64,000 nt of DNA from Ruegeria arenilitoris (GCF_013030265.1 NZ_WPZQ01000006.1:248001-312000); one strand, 5' to 3'. Numbered from the stretch's first letter, positions 18,100 through 27,818 are shown. A program made the numbers and translations. Notes: generated from the letters alone by a model not told the origin.

Positions 18100-19002
18100 T
18101 TAGTTGGACTTCAGCTTGCGTGCTTCGATGATGATTTCGTAGGCGTCATGCGTGATCGGCTCGAACGCTTTTGCCTCACCCGCGGCAACACCGTAGAAGC
18201 ATTCGCGGTCTTTCTCATGCAGGCCAGCCATCAGGGCAGTCATCTTTTCTTTGACATCCGCAGGCAGCGCGGTGCGCAGAACTACCGGACCTTCCGGGAT
18301 CGGCTTGGATTTCCAGATTTCGACCATGTCGTTCATGTCGACCAGACCGGCATCAACAGCGCGGCGCAGGGCGCCCGAGTTGTAGCCGTCTTCCCAGTTG
18401 CCCAGACCGTCAGCCCAGGTAACGCCACCGTCAACGTCGCCATTGTTGACTGCAACGATGGTTTGCTCGTGACCGCCGGTGAACTTCACTTCACCAAAGT
18501 AGTCGCCTGAATCCATGGTCGCACCAGTGGCCTGCGGGATTTCGATCGACGGTATCAGATAGCCCGAGGTCGAGTTCGGGTCGCCAAAACCAAAGGTCTT
18601 GCCCTTCATGTCGTCCAGCGAGGTGATGCCGCTGTCCTTGCGGGCAAACCCGATCGAGTAGTAGCCGTAGCCGCCGTCGACATTCACTTTGACCAGAACC
18701 GGCTCAACCGCCTCAGGATCGCTCAGATATGTTTTGGCGTAGCCCGACGCGCCCAGCCATGCCATGTCGATGGTGCCGCCCAGCAGACCCTGAATAACAC
18801 CGTTATAGTCGGCTGGGGCAAACAGCTTGGTCTCAACGCCCAGCGCATCTTCGGTATATTCCCGCAGGCACTCGTTGTTGTTAAGACGGTCCTGAGCGTT
18901 TTCGCCGCCCAGAATACCGATGCGGAATTCGCTGATGTCCTGAGCCATTGCAGGTGCGGCCATGGCAGTGGTCGCAACAAGGGCAGCCATTAGTATTTTC
19001 AT
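18100..19002 (-). CDS. phnD: phosphonate-binding periplasmic protein
   Basis: Periplasmic solute-binding protein of the phosphonate ABC transporter, 300 aa. The first 21 residues form a signal peptide ending in APAMA. The mature part shows FRIGILGGENAQDRL and later GKTFGFGDPNSTSGYLIP, the ligand-contact segment with the STSG serines and threonine conserved in PhnD. The ATG at 19002 is chosen over 19038 because of GGAGAGAG just upstream and the signal peptide. Confidence 0.95.
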   Translation of the reverse strand: MKILMAALVATTAMAAPAMAQDISEFRIGILGGENAQDRLNNNECLREYTEDALGVETKLFAPADYNGVIQGLLGGTIDMAWLGASGYAKTYLSDPEAVEPVLVKVNVDGGYGYYSIGFARKDSGITSLDDMKGKTFGFGDPNSTSGYLIPSIEIPQATGATMDSGDYFGEVKFTGGHEQTIVAVNNGDVDGGVTWADGLGNWEDGYNSGALRRAVDAGLVDMNDMVEIWKSKPIPEGPVVLRTALPADVKEKMTALMAGLHEKDRECFYGVAAGEAKAFEPITHDAYEIIIEARKLKSN

Positions 19003-19070
19003 CTGTCTCTCTCCAGTTTGATTACCCCGACCTCTCATCGGGCCGGGCGATGAAAGGTGGTGGGGGTGGC

Positions 19071-19892
19071 TCAGATGGTGGCCTCGGCTTCCATCAGGGC
19101 CTTTTGGGTGGCGTCGAGCGTTTCGATCTCGGTCGATGTCGCTTCTTCCGAGAAGCTGGCGTCGGCGCCATAGATTTCGCGGGCAACCCCCGTGGTCAGC
19201 TGCTCGGGCAACCCGTCAAACACGATGCGCCCGTCGCGCATGCCAACCACGCGATCGCAATAGCGACGTGCGGTATCCAGCGTGTGAAGGTTTGCGATGA
19301 CAGTGCGGCCGTCCTCTTCGTGGATACGGCGCAGGGCCTGCATCACGACCTGCGCATTCATCGGGTCCAGCGAGGCAATCGGCTCATCCGCCAGAATGAT
19401 GCTGGGATCCTGCATCAGAGCGCGCGCGATGGCGACGCGCTGCTGCTGGCCGCCCGACAAGGCTTCGGCCCGCTTAGGCGCATGCTCGGCAATGCCCAGG
19501 CGGTCCAGGATATCGATGGCCCGGTGGATATCCTCCATCGGGAACAGGTTGAACATTGTGGCCAGGGTCGAATGCCGGTTCAGCGTCCCGTGCAGAACGT
19601 TTGATACGACATCAAGGCGGGGTACCAGATTGAACTGCTGAAAGATCATCGCACAGTCAGCCTGCCACGCGCGCTTGTCGCGACCTTTCAGTTGAGTGAT
19701 GTCCCGACCTTCAAACAGGATCTGACCGTCACTCGAATCCGTAAGGCGGTTGATCATCCGCAGCAGTGTCGACTTGCCTGCACCGGACCGACCGATAATT
19801 CCGATCATACACGGCTTGTCTACATCAAGCGTCGCAGCATCCACGGCAACATTTTCGCCGAAGCGCTTGGTCAGTTTTTCTATGCGCAGCAC
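19071..19892 (-). CDS. phnC: phosphonate ABC transporter ATP-binding protein
   Basis: ATPase subunit of the phosphonate importer, 273 aa. Walker [10 protein letters not shown], signature [15 protein letters not shown] and Walker [13 protein letters not shown] are complete. It starts with GTG at 19892, preceded by the G-rich GGGGGTGG, which is itself part of a hairpin (see the regulatory entry). It heads the phnC-D-E1-E2-acyltransferase unit. Confidence 0.95.
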   Translation of the reverse strand: MLRIEKLTKRFGENVAVDAATLDVDKPCMIGIIGRSGAGKSTLLRMINRLTDSSDGQILFEGRDITQLKGRDKRAWQADCAMIFQQFNLVPRLDVVSNVLHGTLNRHSTLATMFNLFPMEDIHRAIDILDRLGIAEHAPKRAEALSGGQQQRVAIARALMQDPSIILADEPIASLDPMNAQVVMQALRRIHEEDGRTVIANLHTLDTARRYCDRVVGMRDGRIVFDGLPEQLTTGVAREIYGADASFSEEATSTEIETLDATQKALMEAEATI

Positions 19893-19898
19893 GTGCCA

Positions 19899-19918
19899 CC
19901 CCCAAATCGTGTTGGGGG
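19899..19918 (-). promoter_or_regulatory. hairpin covering the phnC ribosome binding site
   Basis: In the mRNA sense the region reads CCCCCAA-CACGAT-TTGGGGG, a perfect 7-bp stem with a 6-base loop. Its 3' arm is the G-rich stretch that would serve as the Shine-Dalgarno sequence of the GTG start at 19892. This would hide the site unless the hairpin is opened, so translational control is possible. Confidence 0.5.
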
Positions 19919-19958
19919 GTCAGCTAAAGCTCGGAATCAACGGCTGTGTGTCACTGCG

Positions 19959-19976
19959 ATGAAAGTTTTGTAACGG
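19959..19976 (-). promoter_or_regulatory. candidate Pho box upstream of phnC
   Basis: The minus strand reads CCGTTAC-AAAA-CTTTCAT: two 7-base repeats with a 4-base spacer. Against CTGTCAT-AWAW-CTGTMAY the first matches 4 of 7, the spacer fully, the second 6 of 7. It lies about 67 bases before the phnC start, as expected for PhoB activation in phosphate starvation. Confidence 0.45.
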
Positions 19977-20005
19977 CGGCGGGCGGGCTGCCCATCAGCC
20001 AACGG

Positions 20006-21040
20006 TCAGATCAGTGCCAGCGCGACTGTATCTTCCGAGTGAATGTAAAACGGTGTTTGTAGGGCTCTTCCATCGACAGAACCAGCGAACAGGGCAGCAG
20101 GTGAAGGAATGTCGCCGCTGATCTCGGCGTTCGCGTATCTTCGAAACCGTTCCGCCGGGTCCTCGGCCAGACCCACTGCCGCCAATGACAACTCCTGACG
20201 CTCATAACCACCATTCGCGGCCCGCTCGCAGATATCCGCGCAAAGGTTCTCGCGCTGGCCATACAAGTCTGCCCTGCTTTTGCCAACAATGCTGTCTCCA
20301 TCCAAAAGAACAAACGCCTGCGCCGCAGTAGCACGATCGCAATCTGGCTGCTGAACGATCCATCCGATGACAGGCAGCGCCGAATCCAGATCCGGGTTCA
20401 TTCCCCGGATCAGTTCAGGCCAGAAATCCGGATCACGGTATTCTTCAAGCCAATTGAGAAACCCATTGTCACTGATCGAGATTTCAAAACCCGGGTCGGG
20501 AAGGGTGTATCGCCTGTCAAGAAAACGCAGTTCGGCTGAGAGGGTCGTATAGACGAGGACCGCAATGAAATGCGGCACGCGGGCCGCGCCCTCTGCATGG
20601 GGATAGGGCTTTAGATTCGACCAGTGACCGAAATCGGTCAGATATTCATGATAGAGCATCGCACGATCAAGGGTCTTGCTACCCAGTTCTTCCATGTAGC
20701 TTCTGGCGCTGCTCTGAATGGACATGACCCAGCCGCTCAAATGCGGGTGGGCAGTCATCGCATCGATCACATCACCCTCATCCCCGTACATGGCAAGATG
20801 CGCAATTCTCAGCGCTTTGCGCTCGACCGGTGCAAGACTGGCCCAAGCGGGAATCAACGAAAAGTCGGGTTTCTCCGCACCACTCACTTTCGCGCGTGCC
20901 ATGATCAGCCCGATTGACAACCAGCACATCATTTTTCGGCCACGTTTACTGAGCTGTTTTGAGTAGAGTACATCCTTCCGGCCTTTTTCGTAGTCGGCCT
21001 GCACCTGCGCGCCTTTTTTGGATGACCTGAAACCGAACAT
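20006..21040 (-). CDS. DUF4274-like hypothetical protein
   Basis: About 344 aa, no signal peptide or clear membrane segment. The segment IGWIVQQPDCDRATAAQAF near residue 245 resembles the DUF4274 domain, of unknown function. The rest is not recognised. Two starts are possible, 21064 and 21040; I prefer 21040, which has a purine-rich GGGGAAC upstream. It lies on the same strand before phnC, but a 113-base gap with its own Pho-box-like site separates them, so it is probably not part of the phn unit. Confidence 0.7.
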   Translation of the reverse strand: MFGFRSSKKGAQVQADYEKGRKDVLYSKQLSKRGRKMMCWLSIGLIMARAKVSGAEKPDFSLIPAWASLAPVERKALRIAHLAMYGDEGDVIDAMTAHPHLSGWVMSIQSSARSYMEELGSKTLDRAMLYHEYLTDFGHWSNLKPYPHAEGAARVPHFIAVLVYTTLSAELRFLDRRYTLPDPGFEISISDNGFLNWLEEYRDPDFWPELIRGMNPDLDSALPVIGWIVQQPDCDRATAAQAFVLLDGDSIVGKSRADLYGQRENLCADICERAANGGYERQELSLAAVGLAEDPAERFRRYANAEISGDIPSPAALFAGSVDGRALQTPFYIHSEDTVALALI

Positions 21041-21272
21041 TGTCCGTTCCCCGAAATAGTTCATCTCTTCATATAGTTATGAAGATACGGGTCAGACAAT
21101 CCGAGTACAGGTCCTAAGTCCTCAACTGAAATCAGAATTTGCGGTGAACAGCACAGGTTGTAGCAGATCAATTTGCAGCACCACAATGCACCGCGTTTAC
21201 GCAGATACGACTGTCCGCGACCGCAAAAACCACCTATATCAGCCGCAACGCACTCCAATCCACGAGGCCAGC

Positions 21273-21962
21273 ATGAGCTTTGACCGCAGCATCAAGATCG
21301 CTCCGTCGATCCTTTCCGCCGATTTCGCCAATTTCGGGCAGGAGATTCAGGCCATCGAGGCGCAGGGCGCCGACTGGGTCCATGTCGACGTGATGGACGG
21401 GCATTTCGTTCCGAACCTGACATTTGGTCCGCCAGCAGTAAAAGCCTTTCGGCCACATGTGAAAACCGTGATGGACGTGCATCTGATGATCGCTCCGGTC
21501 GACCCTTACATTCAGGCCTATGCTGACGCCGGGGCTGATATCCTGACGGCCCATGTCGAGGCAGGACCTCACACCCATCGCACGCTGCAAGCAATCCGGG
21601 CGGCTGGAATGAAAGCCGGTGTCGCACTGAACCCCGGCACTCCGGCTGAAGCGGTTGAGCATCTTCTGGACCTTGCAGATCTTGTCTGCGTGATGACAGT
21701 GAACCCGGGGTTTGGCGGCCAGAAATTCATCGACATGACCGACAAGGTCCGCCGGCTGCGATCCATGATCGGAGACCGCCCGATCCACATCGAAATTGAT
21801 GGCGGTGTCGACCCAAAAACCGCTCCACTGGTTGCAGCCGCTGGCGCTGATGTTCTGGTGGCCGGTTCAGCGGTCTTCAAGGGTGGCTCCGTATCCAATC
21901 CCGAGGTGTATGGCGAAAACATCCGCGCCGTTCGTGCGGCGGCAGAAACGGCGCTCGACTAA
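21273..21962 (+). CDS. rpe: ribulose-phosphate 3-epimerase
   Basis: Interconverts ribulose 5-phosphate and xylulose 5-phosphate in the pentose phosphate and Calvin-type pathways. 229 aa TIM barrel with [47 protein letters not shown] and [13 protein letters not shown], which contain the metal His and Asp residues and the phosphate site. The frame is open from 21144, but the ATG at 21273, behind GAGG, gives the standard N terminus. Confidence 0.96.
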   Translation: MSFDRSIKIAPSILSADFANFGQEIQAIEAQGADWVHVDVMDGHFVPNLTFGPPAVKAFRPHVKTVMDVHLMIAPVDPYIQAYADAGADILTAHVEAGPHTHRTLQAIRAAGMKAGVALNPGTPAEAVEHLLDLADLVCVMTVNPGFGGQKFIDMTDKVRRLRSMIGDRPIHIEIDGGVDPKTAPLVAAAGADVLVAGSAVFKGGSVSNPEVYGENIRAVRAAAETALD

Positions 21963-21989
21963 CCTCGGCGCTCTCCCGCCAGTCGTTAA

Positions 21990-22054
21990 TGTTCCTGACG
22001 GAACATCTCCGTCTGTTGGGCCCGGCATCGCGCGTTGCGCGATGCCGGGCCCAA
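21990..22054 (+). repeat. two-hairpin intergenic element, copy B
   Basis: Starts 28 bases after the rpe stop. Hairpin 1 is TGTTCC-TGAC-GGAACA (21990-22005). After 9 bases, GTTGGGCCCGGC begins a second hairpin with a perfect 18-bp stem (22016-22033 with 22037-22054, loop GTT). It matches copy A at 15064 in order, orientation, loop and core, while the first stem differs by paired changes. Confidence 0.75.
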
Positions 22055-22111
22055 AACCACTGGCTGGATTGGTAAAGCCAATGTCGCGCGGACACGAACG
22101 AACTCCGCGCT

Positions 22112-22534
22112 TTATCTTGCGGAACCGCGCTTGAACACTCCTGCTGCCGTGGCGATCAAAACGCCATCCTGACTGTGCAGTTCTCCATGGATATGGGCCA
22201 GCTTGCGTCCGCCTCCTGACGGTCGTCCCACGGCGGTCACCCGGCCTTTTCTGATTGCTGCAACGTAGCTGGTGTTCAGCGAAAGCGTCAGCACCATAGG
22301 GTGCTCTTGGCGATCGAACCAGGCAGAGGCAGTGTTCCCACATGCCACATCCAGCAACATGGCGATGATCCCGCCATGCAGGATGCCCTGACTGTTCAGG
22401 TGATCCTCACAGATCGTAAGGTGACAGCGAGCACATCCCTCGGGGTCTGACAAATCAATCTCGAACCCGACCGCATTTTGGCAGCCCGATCGCCGGACCC
22501 GTGGGTGATCTCCGTCATTCTGTTTCAAGTGCAC
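22112..22534 (-). CDS. PaaI-family hotdog thioesterase
   Basis: 140 aa hotdog-fold protein that probably hydrolyses an acyl-CoA. The catalytic-region motif NSQGILHGGIIAMLLDVACG is present near residue 47 and the late GRKLAHIHGEL strand is typical. It stands apart from the paa genes at 41-56 kb and next to a beta-oxidation-type fusion enzyme, so a general acyl-CoA thioesterase is more likely than a phenylacetate-specific one. Confidence 0.82.
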   Translation of the reverse strand: MHLKQNDGDHPRVRRSGCQNAVGFEIDLSDPEGCARCHLTICEDHLNSQGILHGGIIAMLLDVACGNTASAWFDRQEHPMVLTLSLNTSYVAAIRKGRVTAVGRPSGGGRKLAHIHGELHSQDGVLIATAAGVFKRGSAR

Positions 22535-22658
22535 TTCACCGCTCCGAACATAAACTGCAAGCCAACACTGCGATCAGCCAATGCGTTTTGCAATACGGCT
22601 ACGGATATGCCGGCGTGCTGTCAGGCCTTCCCTCGAGACTACACCTGAAGCCAAATTC

Positions 22659-24752
22659 TCAACCAGCTTTGTTCAGATCTTCAAATGTGCGCCCTTCAGC
22701 CACCAGCTGCTCCAGCAAAGGTGCCGGTTGCCAGAAATAGTCATCTTCCTCCGACCAGTTCCGGATATCTGACAACACCCCGGCCAACCCTTGCAGATCA
22801 GCCCATTTCAGTGGTCCGCCGCGATAGCGCGGAAACCCGTAACCATAGAGCAGCGTCACATCCACATCCAACGGACGGCGCGCGATACCTTCGCCCACGA
22901 CCCTAGCAGCCTCATTGACCATGGCGGTCATATACCGGCGTACAATTTCCTCATCAGAAAAATCCCGCGGCGTGATCCCTTGCGCAGCACAATCCGCCTC
23001 GATCAATGGCATCACATCCGGGTTCGGCACGCCGCCGCGCTTGCCCTTCTCGTAGATGTAGTAGCCCTTGCCGGTCTTTTGACCGAAATGACCGTCCTCG
23101 CACAGCTTGTCTGCGTATGAGCTGTCGCGTGCACGTGGATCCATCCCCTCGGCCCGACGACGCTTGCGCCCCGCCCAACCGATATCCAGTCCCGCCAGAT
23201 CCGACACCGCAAACGGCCCCATGGCAAAACCGAAATCCGTCAGCGCTTTGTCGATCTGATACGGGCTGGCACCGTCCAGAACCATGTGATCGGCACAGGC
23301 GCGATATGTGTTCAGGATACGGTTGCCGATAAAGCCGTCACAAACCCCCGCCCGCACCGAAACCTTGCGCAGCCGCTGCCCCAGGGCAAACCCGGTTGCA
23401 ACCACGTCAGGCGCGGTTTTGTCCGCAACCACAATCTCCAGCAACTTCATGACATGCGCGGGCGAGAAGAAATGCAGCCCGATCACATCCTCTGGCCGGC
23501 TGGTCATCGCCGCGATCTCGTTCACATCAAGATATGAGGTGTTGGTCGCCAGAACCGCACCCTTTTTGCAGACCTCATCCAACTGGGTGAAGACCTGCTT
23601 TTTGACCGCCATGTCTTCGAACACGGCTTCGATCACCAGATCAACGCCGCTCAGTGCACCATAGCCGGTGGCAAGCTCAAGCTTGTTCTCCAGAATGTCG
23701 TCGTGGTCTTCCGTGCTCAGCTTTCCACGCTTCACGGCCCCGGCCAGATTTCCTGCAATCCGCTCCTTCGCAGCAATTGCAGCCTCATTGGACATTTCCA
23801 ACAGAACAACGGGTAACCCCGACAGCAAAGCCGCCGTGGCAATCCCCGCACCCATCGTACCGCCACCGATCACACCGATCTGATGCACCATTCGCGGGTC
23901 CACGTCTTTCAGTTCCGGCAGCTTTCCCACGGTGCGTTCGGCGGCAAAGGCATGCCTCAGACCCTTGCTCTGATCCGACACCAAAAGATCCTGGAAAAGC
24001 TCTCGCTCACGCGCCATGCCGTCCGCAAAACTCTCGGCTTCGCAGCAGGCCTGCACAGCGCGCACCGCGACCGCCGGAGACAGCTGACCACGGCCTTTCT
24101 TCAACACGGAATCATAGACAGAATCGAAATCTACCGGATCAGGAACAGGCAACTCGCCCACGGCGCGGCGCGGCGCATCCATGTCCAGCAACTCCCGGAC
24201 GTAGGCCAACCCGACGTCGCGCGGTTCGCCGTCCTCAACCTTATCGACAACGCCCAATTCCAGAGCCTCATCAGCCTGCACCTGCCGTCCCGTGGTGATC
24301 ACATCCAATGCGGCCTCGACACCGGTGATACGGGGTAGGCGCTGCGTCCCGCCTGCACCGGGAATGATTCCCAGCTTGACCTCGGGCAGTCCGACTTTGG
24401 CCGAGGGGACAGCGATGCGATAATGGCATGACAATGCAACCTCCAGCCCGCCTCCCAACGCCGTTCCATGCAGGGCTGCGACGACAAGCAAAGGAGACGC
24501 CTCGATCCGATTGCACAACGACGGCAAAAAGGGTTCCAGAGGTGGTTTACCGAATTCACGAATGTCTGCCCCGGCAAAAAACGTCCGGCCTTTTCCGTAA
24601 ATCAGAACGGCCTTTGCCCCCTCGGATTCGGCGCGTTCGATCCCGGCCAGCAGGCCACGACGCACGTCAACACCCAGCGCATTGACCGGCGGGTTGTTTG
24701 CCGCAAGCACCGCGATTTCGCCGATACATTCATATTCGACTGCCTGGGACAT
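22659..24752 (-). CDS. enoyl-CoA hydratase / 3-hydroxyacyl-CoA dehydrogenase fusion (FadB/FadJ type)
   Basis: Bifunctional beta-oxidation enzyme, 697 aa. The N-terminal crotonase domain has [20 protein letters not shown] and [16 protein letters not shown] (oxyanion hole and catalytic Glu). The NAD-binding motif [14 protein letters not shown] starts near residue 300, followed by [17 protein letters not shown] with the catalytic His. Two C-terminal 3HCDH domains follow. The ATG at 24752, behind AGGAGA, is preferred to 24836. A role in fatty acid or dicarboxylate oxidation is likely; it could also cover the PaaF/PaaH steps that are not seen in the paa cluster. Confidence 0.92.
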   Translation of the reverse strand: MSQAVEYECIGEIAVLAANNPPVNALGVDVRRGLLAGIERAESEGAKAVLIYGKGRTFFAGADIREFGKPPLEPFLPSLCNRIEASPLLVVAALHGTALGGGLEVALSCHYRIAVPSAKVGLPEVKLGIIPGAGGTQRLPRITGVEAALDVITTGRQVQADEALELGVVDKVEDGEPRDVGLAYVRELLDMDAPRRAVGELPVPDPVDFDSVYDSVLKKGRGQLSPAVAVRAVQACCEAESFADGMARERELFQDLLVSDQSKGLRHAFAAERTVGKLPELKDVDPRMVHQIGVIGGGTMGAGIATAALLSGLPVVLLEMSNEAAIAAKERIAGNLAGAVKRGKLSTEDHDDILENKLELATGYGALSGVDLVIEAVFEDMAVKKQVFTQLDEVCKKGAVLATNTSYLDVNEIAAMTSRPEDVIGLHFFSPAHVMKLLEIVVADKTAPDVVATGFALGQRLRKVSVRAGVCDGFIGNRILNTYRACADHMVLDGASPYQIDKALTDFGFAMGPFAVSDLAGLDIGWAGRKRRRAEGMDPRARDSSYADKLCEDGHFGQKTGKGYYIYEKGKRGGVPNPDVMPLIEADCAAQGITPRDFSDEEIVRRYMTAMVNEAARVVGEGIARRPLDVDVTLLYGYGFPRYRGGPLKWADLQGLAGVLSDIRNWSEEDDYFWQPAPLLEQLVAEGRTFEDLNKAG

Positions 24753-24951
24753 CAGCCCTGTCTCCTCTTTCAAATCAGCATTCACGATGCATGATTTCGC
24801 TATGCGGAATTGTATTTCGCAACAAATTGAACGCATCGAAAGGTATGTTCAACCCCATAAAGGGGACAATCGGGGATTCGTGCTAGGTTGATCAACGTAT
24901 CCGGCGCAAACTCCGGACCTACAGGGAATTTTTAGAACAGGGAGCTTTATT

Positions 24952-25770
24952 ATGTGTGATGTTTGCGTGATGAACGCCGTGAAAGACAGAATGCTGTCAC
25001 GGCGGTCATTTTTCAAAGGCGGTGCTGCAATGGCCGCCGGAGCGACACTGGGAACAGTAGCCGGAACACCTGCAATGGCTCAGGGCCATGGTGAGGTTGT
25101 GGATATGACCCATGTCTATGACGCCGAATTCCCGACCTATTTCGGGGAACCCGGGATTGAGGCGACCCAGGCCTTCAATTTCAAGGACCATGGCTTCAAT
25201 CTGTTCAATCTGGCTGTGAACGAACACACCGGTACGCATATTGATGCCCCGCTGCACTTTTCTGCCGATGGCCAGTCCGTCGACGAAATCCCGGTTTCAA
25301 ATCTGGTTTGCCCGCTATGCGTTGTGGATATCGCCGAGCGGGCGCAGGATGATCCGGATACGCAGGTCACGCCTGATGATCTGAACATCTGGATCGACAC
25401 CAATGGCCCGTTCCCCGAAAGGTTCTGCATTGCCATGCATTCCGGCTGGGGGCCCAAAACCGCAACCCCCGGGTTCCGGAATGCCGATGGCGAAGGCAAG
25501 ATGCATTTTCCCGGCTTCCACGTCGAAGCCGCGCAGATGCTGATGGAAGACACCGGGGCCATTGCAATGGCCGTTGATACGCTGTCGCTGGATCACGGGC
25601 CGTCAGCTGATTTCGCGACCCACTATGCCTGGCTGCCAACCAACCGCTACGGTATCGAGAACCTTGCCAATCTCGACAAGGTTCCGGCCACAGGCGCAAC
25701 GCTGGTTGTTGGAGCTCCAGCCCACCGGGGCGGCTCGGGCGGCCCGGCCCGCATCTTTGCGATGGCCTGA
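24952..25770 (+). CDS. Tat-exported cyclase / kynurenine-formamidase-like hydrolase
   Basis: 272 aa metal-dependent hydrolase of the cyclase family. A Tat signal, SRRSFFKGGAAMAAGATLG, at residues 17-35 ends near PAMAQ, so the enzyme is probably periplasmic. The zinc motif is NEHTGTHIDAPLHF near residue 91, with an HxGTHxDxPxHF-like pattern. AGGGAG lies 8 bases before the ATG. It forms a pair with the following CMD gene (2-base gap). Substrate not identifiable. Confidence 0.85.
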   Translation: MCDVCVMNAVKDRMLSRRSFFKGGAAMAAGATLGTVAGTPAMAQGHGEVVDMTHVYDAEFPTYFGEPGIEATQAFNFKDHGFNLFNLAVNEHTGTHIDAPLHFSADGQSVDEIPVSNLVCPLCVVDIAERAQDDPDTQVTPDDLNIWIDTNGPFPERFCIAMHSGWGPKTATPGFRNADGEGKMHFPGFHVEAAQMLMEDTGAIAMAVDTLSLDHGPSADFATHYAWLPTNRYGIENLANLDKVPATGATLVVGAPAHRGGSGGPARIFAMA

Positions 25771-25772
25771 TC

Positions 25773-26168
25773 ATGGCAACAGTTCGCCTTTTGACGGACG
25801 AAGACGTCAGCGCCGAGGCGCTGGCTGTCTTTGAAGATATTCGCGCCACCCGAGGCACGGAATACATCAACAACTTCTGGCGCGCGCTAGCCCATGACCC
25901 CGATCTGTTGCGCGCGACATGGAACCGGTTGAAAACAGTGATGGCACCGGGTGCGCTTGATCCGTTGGTCAAGGAACTGCTTTATGTCGCCGTATCGACG
26001 GCAAACAACTGCGAATACTGCGTCCATTCACATTCTGCAGCCGCACGCGCCAAGGGCATGACGGACGAGATGTATGGCGAGTTGCTTGCAGTTATCGCAA
26101 TGGCAAGCCAGACCAATGCACTGGCAACAGCCCTGCAGGTGCCGACAGATGAGATGTTTTCGGCTTGA
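25773..26168 (+). CDS. carboxymuconolactone decarboxylase / AhpD-like protein
   Basis: 131 aa alpha-helical protein of the CMD family. The redox motif NNCEYCVHSHSAA (CxxCxxxH) is intact, so a peroxidase-like or disulfide redox activity is more probable than decarboxylation. It is coupled to the upstream cyclase gene. Partner and substrate unknown. Confidence 0.82.
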   Translation: MATVRLLTDEDVSAEALAVFEDIRATRGTEYINNFWRALAHDPDLLRATWNRLKTVMAPGALDPLVKELLYVAVSTANNCEYCVHSHSAAARAKGMTDEMYGELLAVIAMASQTNALATALQVPTDEMFSA

Positions 26169-26304
26169 ACCCGCCCGTAAATCTGGCATTTCCAATGCAG
26201 ATTTGCACGAAACGCACAGCGGCTATTCGCAAAAGCGGCTAGCTGCACCGCAGCACAGAGCTTAAGTTCCCCGCGTCGGTTTCAGACCAAAAGGGGAACT
26301 GCTC

Positions 26305-26523
26305 GTGGCACATTCCACATCTCATCGTTCAGCCGCCATGAACCTGCTGGCGGTCGTCGGCGATATATTCAACGGTATCTACGAGGCCCTGATCAGCGTT
26401 GGGGAAGCCAATGCAAAGGTCCTCAGAATCAAGGCCCTGCACGAGCTGACCGACGAAGAGCTTGCAGCCCGCGGCATCCAGCGCGAGGACATTGTGCGCC
26501 TCGTCATGGCAGACGTGTACTGA
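26305..26523 (+). CDS. DUF1127 small protein
   Basis: 72 aa protein ending in the DUF1127 (YjiS-like) motif: LTDEELAARGIQREDIVRLV. It starts with GTG behind AAGGGGA. Small DUF1127 proteins in alphaproteobacteria are linked to phosphate or stress responses and RNA turnover, but the role here is unknown. It converges with the aminotransferase gene. Confidence 0.8.
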   Translation: MAHSTSHRSAAMNLLAVVGDIFNGIYEALISVGEANAKVLRIKALHELTDEELAARGIQREDIVRLVMADVY

Positions 26524-26537
26524 GCCCCGCCTGCCCG

Positions 26538-27818
26538 CTACATTTCGGCAACCGCCTGTGCGGCCTTGGCATAGGCGGCTTCGCACAGTTCGAAATCAGC
26601 GTCCGTCAGCGCCAGTGATGGATAAGTCTTGCCTGCCGATTTGAACATACCGTTTTGCATCAGGACCGCATTGAACTTCGCGCCTTTGGTCGTATCCGCG
26701 CCAAATACATCGCGATAATCGCGAATCTCACCATTGGTGAACACGATCTCGAACAGGGTACGGTCTCCGACGATCCGATGCGCGATGCCATGCGTGTCCA
26801 GCGCTGCCTTGGCCATATCCATCAGCCGCTGCCCATTGGCCCGCAGCAGGTCGAACTGACCATCCCGCTTCAGCACTTCCATCGTCTTGAGGCCCGCGAC
26901 CGCCGCAACCGGGTTACCGGACAGCGTACCCAGCTGCATCAGCCACTTATCGGCCCCGACAGCAGCCTTGTCGAAATGCGCCATGATATCAGTGCGTCCG
27001 GCAATCGCGGCCAGCGGAAAGCCCCCGCCGATAATCTTGCCGAGTGTCGCCAAATCCGGCGTCACGCCATACAGCTCCTGCGCGCCGCCATAGGCAAAGC
27101 GGAAACCGGTGACGACCTCATCAAAGATCAGCACGATACCGTATTTGTCCGCCTCTTCCCGCAGCAGCTGCAGGAATCCGGGTTCGGGCGGGATGATCCG
27201 TTGCAGCGGTTCGACGATGATCCCGGCGACCTCGTCCCCATGTTCAGCCAGCAGCGAACGGATATAGTCCGGATCGTTGAACGGCGCGATCAGCATCTCG
27301 GCCTGAACGCTTTCGGGAATGCCCGCGCTATCCGGAACGGCCTGCGGGAAGTTTACCATCCGGTCGGGTGCAAGGCTCATCTGCGCCTCGGCACTCATCC
27401 CGTGATAACCGCCTTCGAATTTCACGATCTTGTCGCGACCGGTAAAGGCGCGGGCCAGACGGATCGCGTACATATCTGCCTCACCGCCGGATGAGACATA
27501 GCGGATCTGCTCGGCGCATGGGACAGCCGAACAGATCTCTTCGGCCAGTTCGATGGCGCGGGCATTGTTGGCGAAAAAGGTCATGCCCTTGGGCATCTGT
27601 TCGGCAACGGCCTCCAGAACCTCCGGGTGACCATGGCCCAGCAACATCGGACCCGATCCGATCAGAAGATCGACATATTCCTTGCCATCCTCATCCCAGA
27701 CCCGGCTGCCCTGGCCATCGCGAATAAAGATCGAAGGGTCAAAGTTCCCGAACCCGCCACCCGGCAGCACAGCTTTGGCGCGCTCGATCCAGTCAGTCTG
27801 TGAGATGATTTTGTCCAT
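26538..27818 (-). CDS. class III aminotransferase (GSA-aminomutase-like)
   Basis: 426 aa PLP enzyme of the class III aminotransferase group, resembling glutamate-1-semialdehyde aminomutase. It has IFDEVVTGFRFAYGG (PLP Asp) and LGKIIGGGFPLAAIAGR (PLP Lys). The start at 27818 follows AGAGGAAC; the longer frame to 27869 is not needed. It is the last gene of the left arm of the RpiR-centred cluster, 54 bases after an enolase-superfamily gene. It may deaminate the amino acid formed from the cluster's substrate. Not a haem gene by context. Confidence 0.86.
   Translation of the reverse strand: MDKIISQTDWIERAKAVLPGGGFGNFDPSIFIRDGQGSRVWDEDGKEYVDLLIGSGPMLLGHGHPEVLEAVAEQMPKGMTFFANNARAIELAEEICSAVPCAEQIRYVSSGGEADMYAIRLARAFTGRDKIVKFEGGYHGMSAEAQMSLAPDRMVNFPQAVPDSAGIPESVQAEMLIAPFNDPDYIRSLLAEHGDEVAGIIVEPLQRIIPPEPGFLQLLREEADKYGIVLIFDEVVTGFRFAYGGAQELYGVTPDLATLGKIIGGGFPLAAIAGRTDIMAHFDKAAVGADKWLMQLGTLSGNPVAAVAGLKTMEVLKRDGQFDLLRANGQRLMDMAKAALDTHGIAHRIVGDRTLFEIVFTNGEIRDYRDVFGADTTKGAKFNAVLMQNGMFKSAGKTYPSLALTDADFELCEAAYAKAAQAVAEM

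Noticed and set aside
22210..22230. CCTCCTGACGG within the thioesterase gene, resembling hairpin 1 of the two-hairpin element
   Set aside because: The complementary arm and the GTTGGGCCCGGC core are missing, so it is a chance match in coding sequence.
26538..27818. Aminotransferase as hemL (glutamate-1-semialdehyde aminomutase)
   Set aside because: Sequence resembles that group, but it sits at the end of a catabolic operon with no haem genes nearby, so the haem role is not supported.
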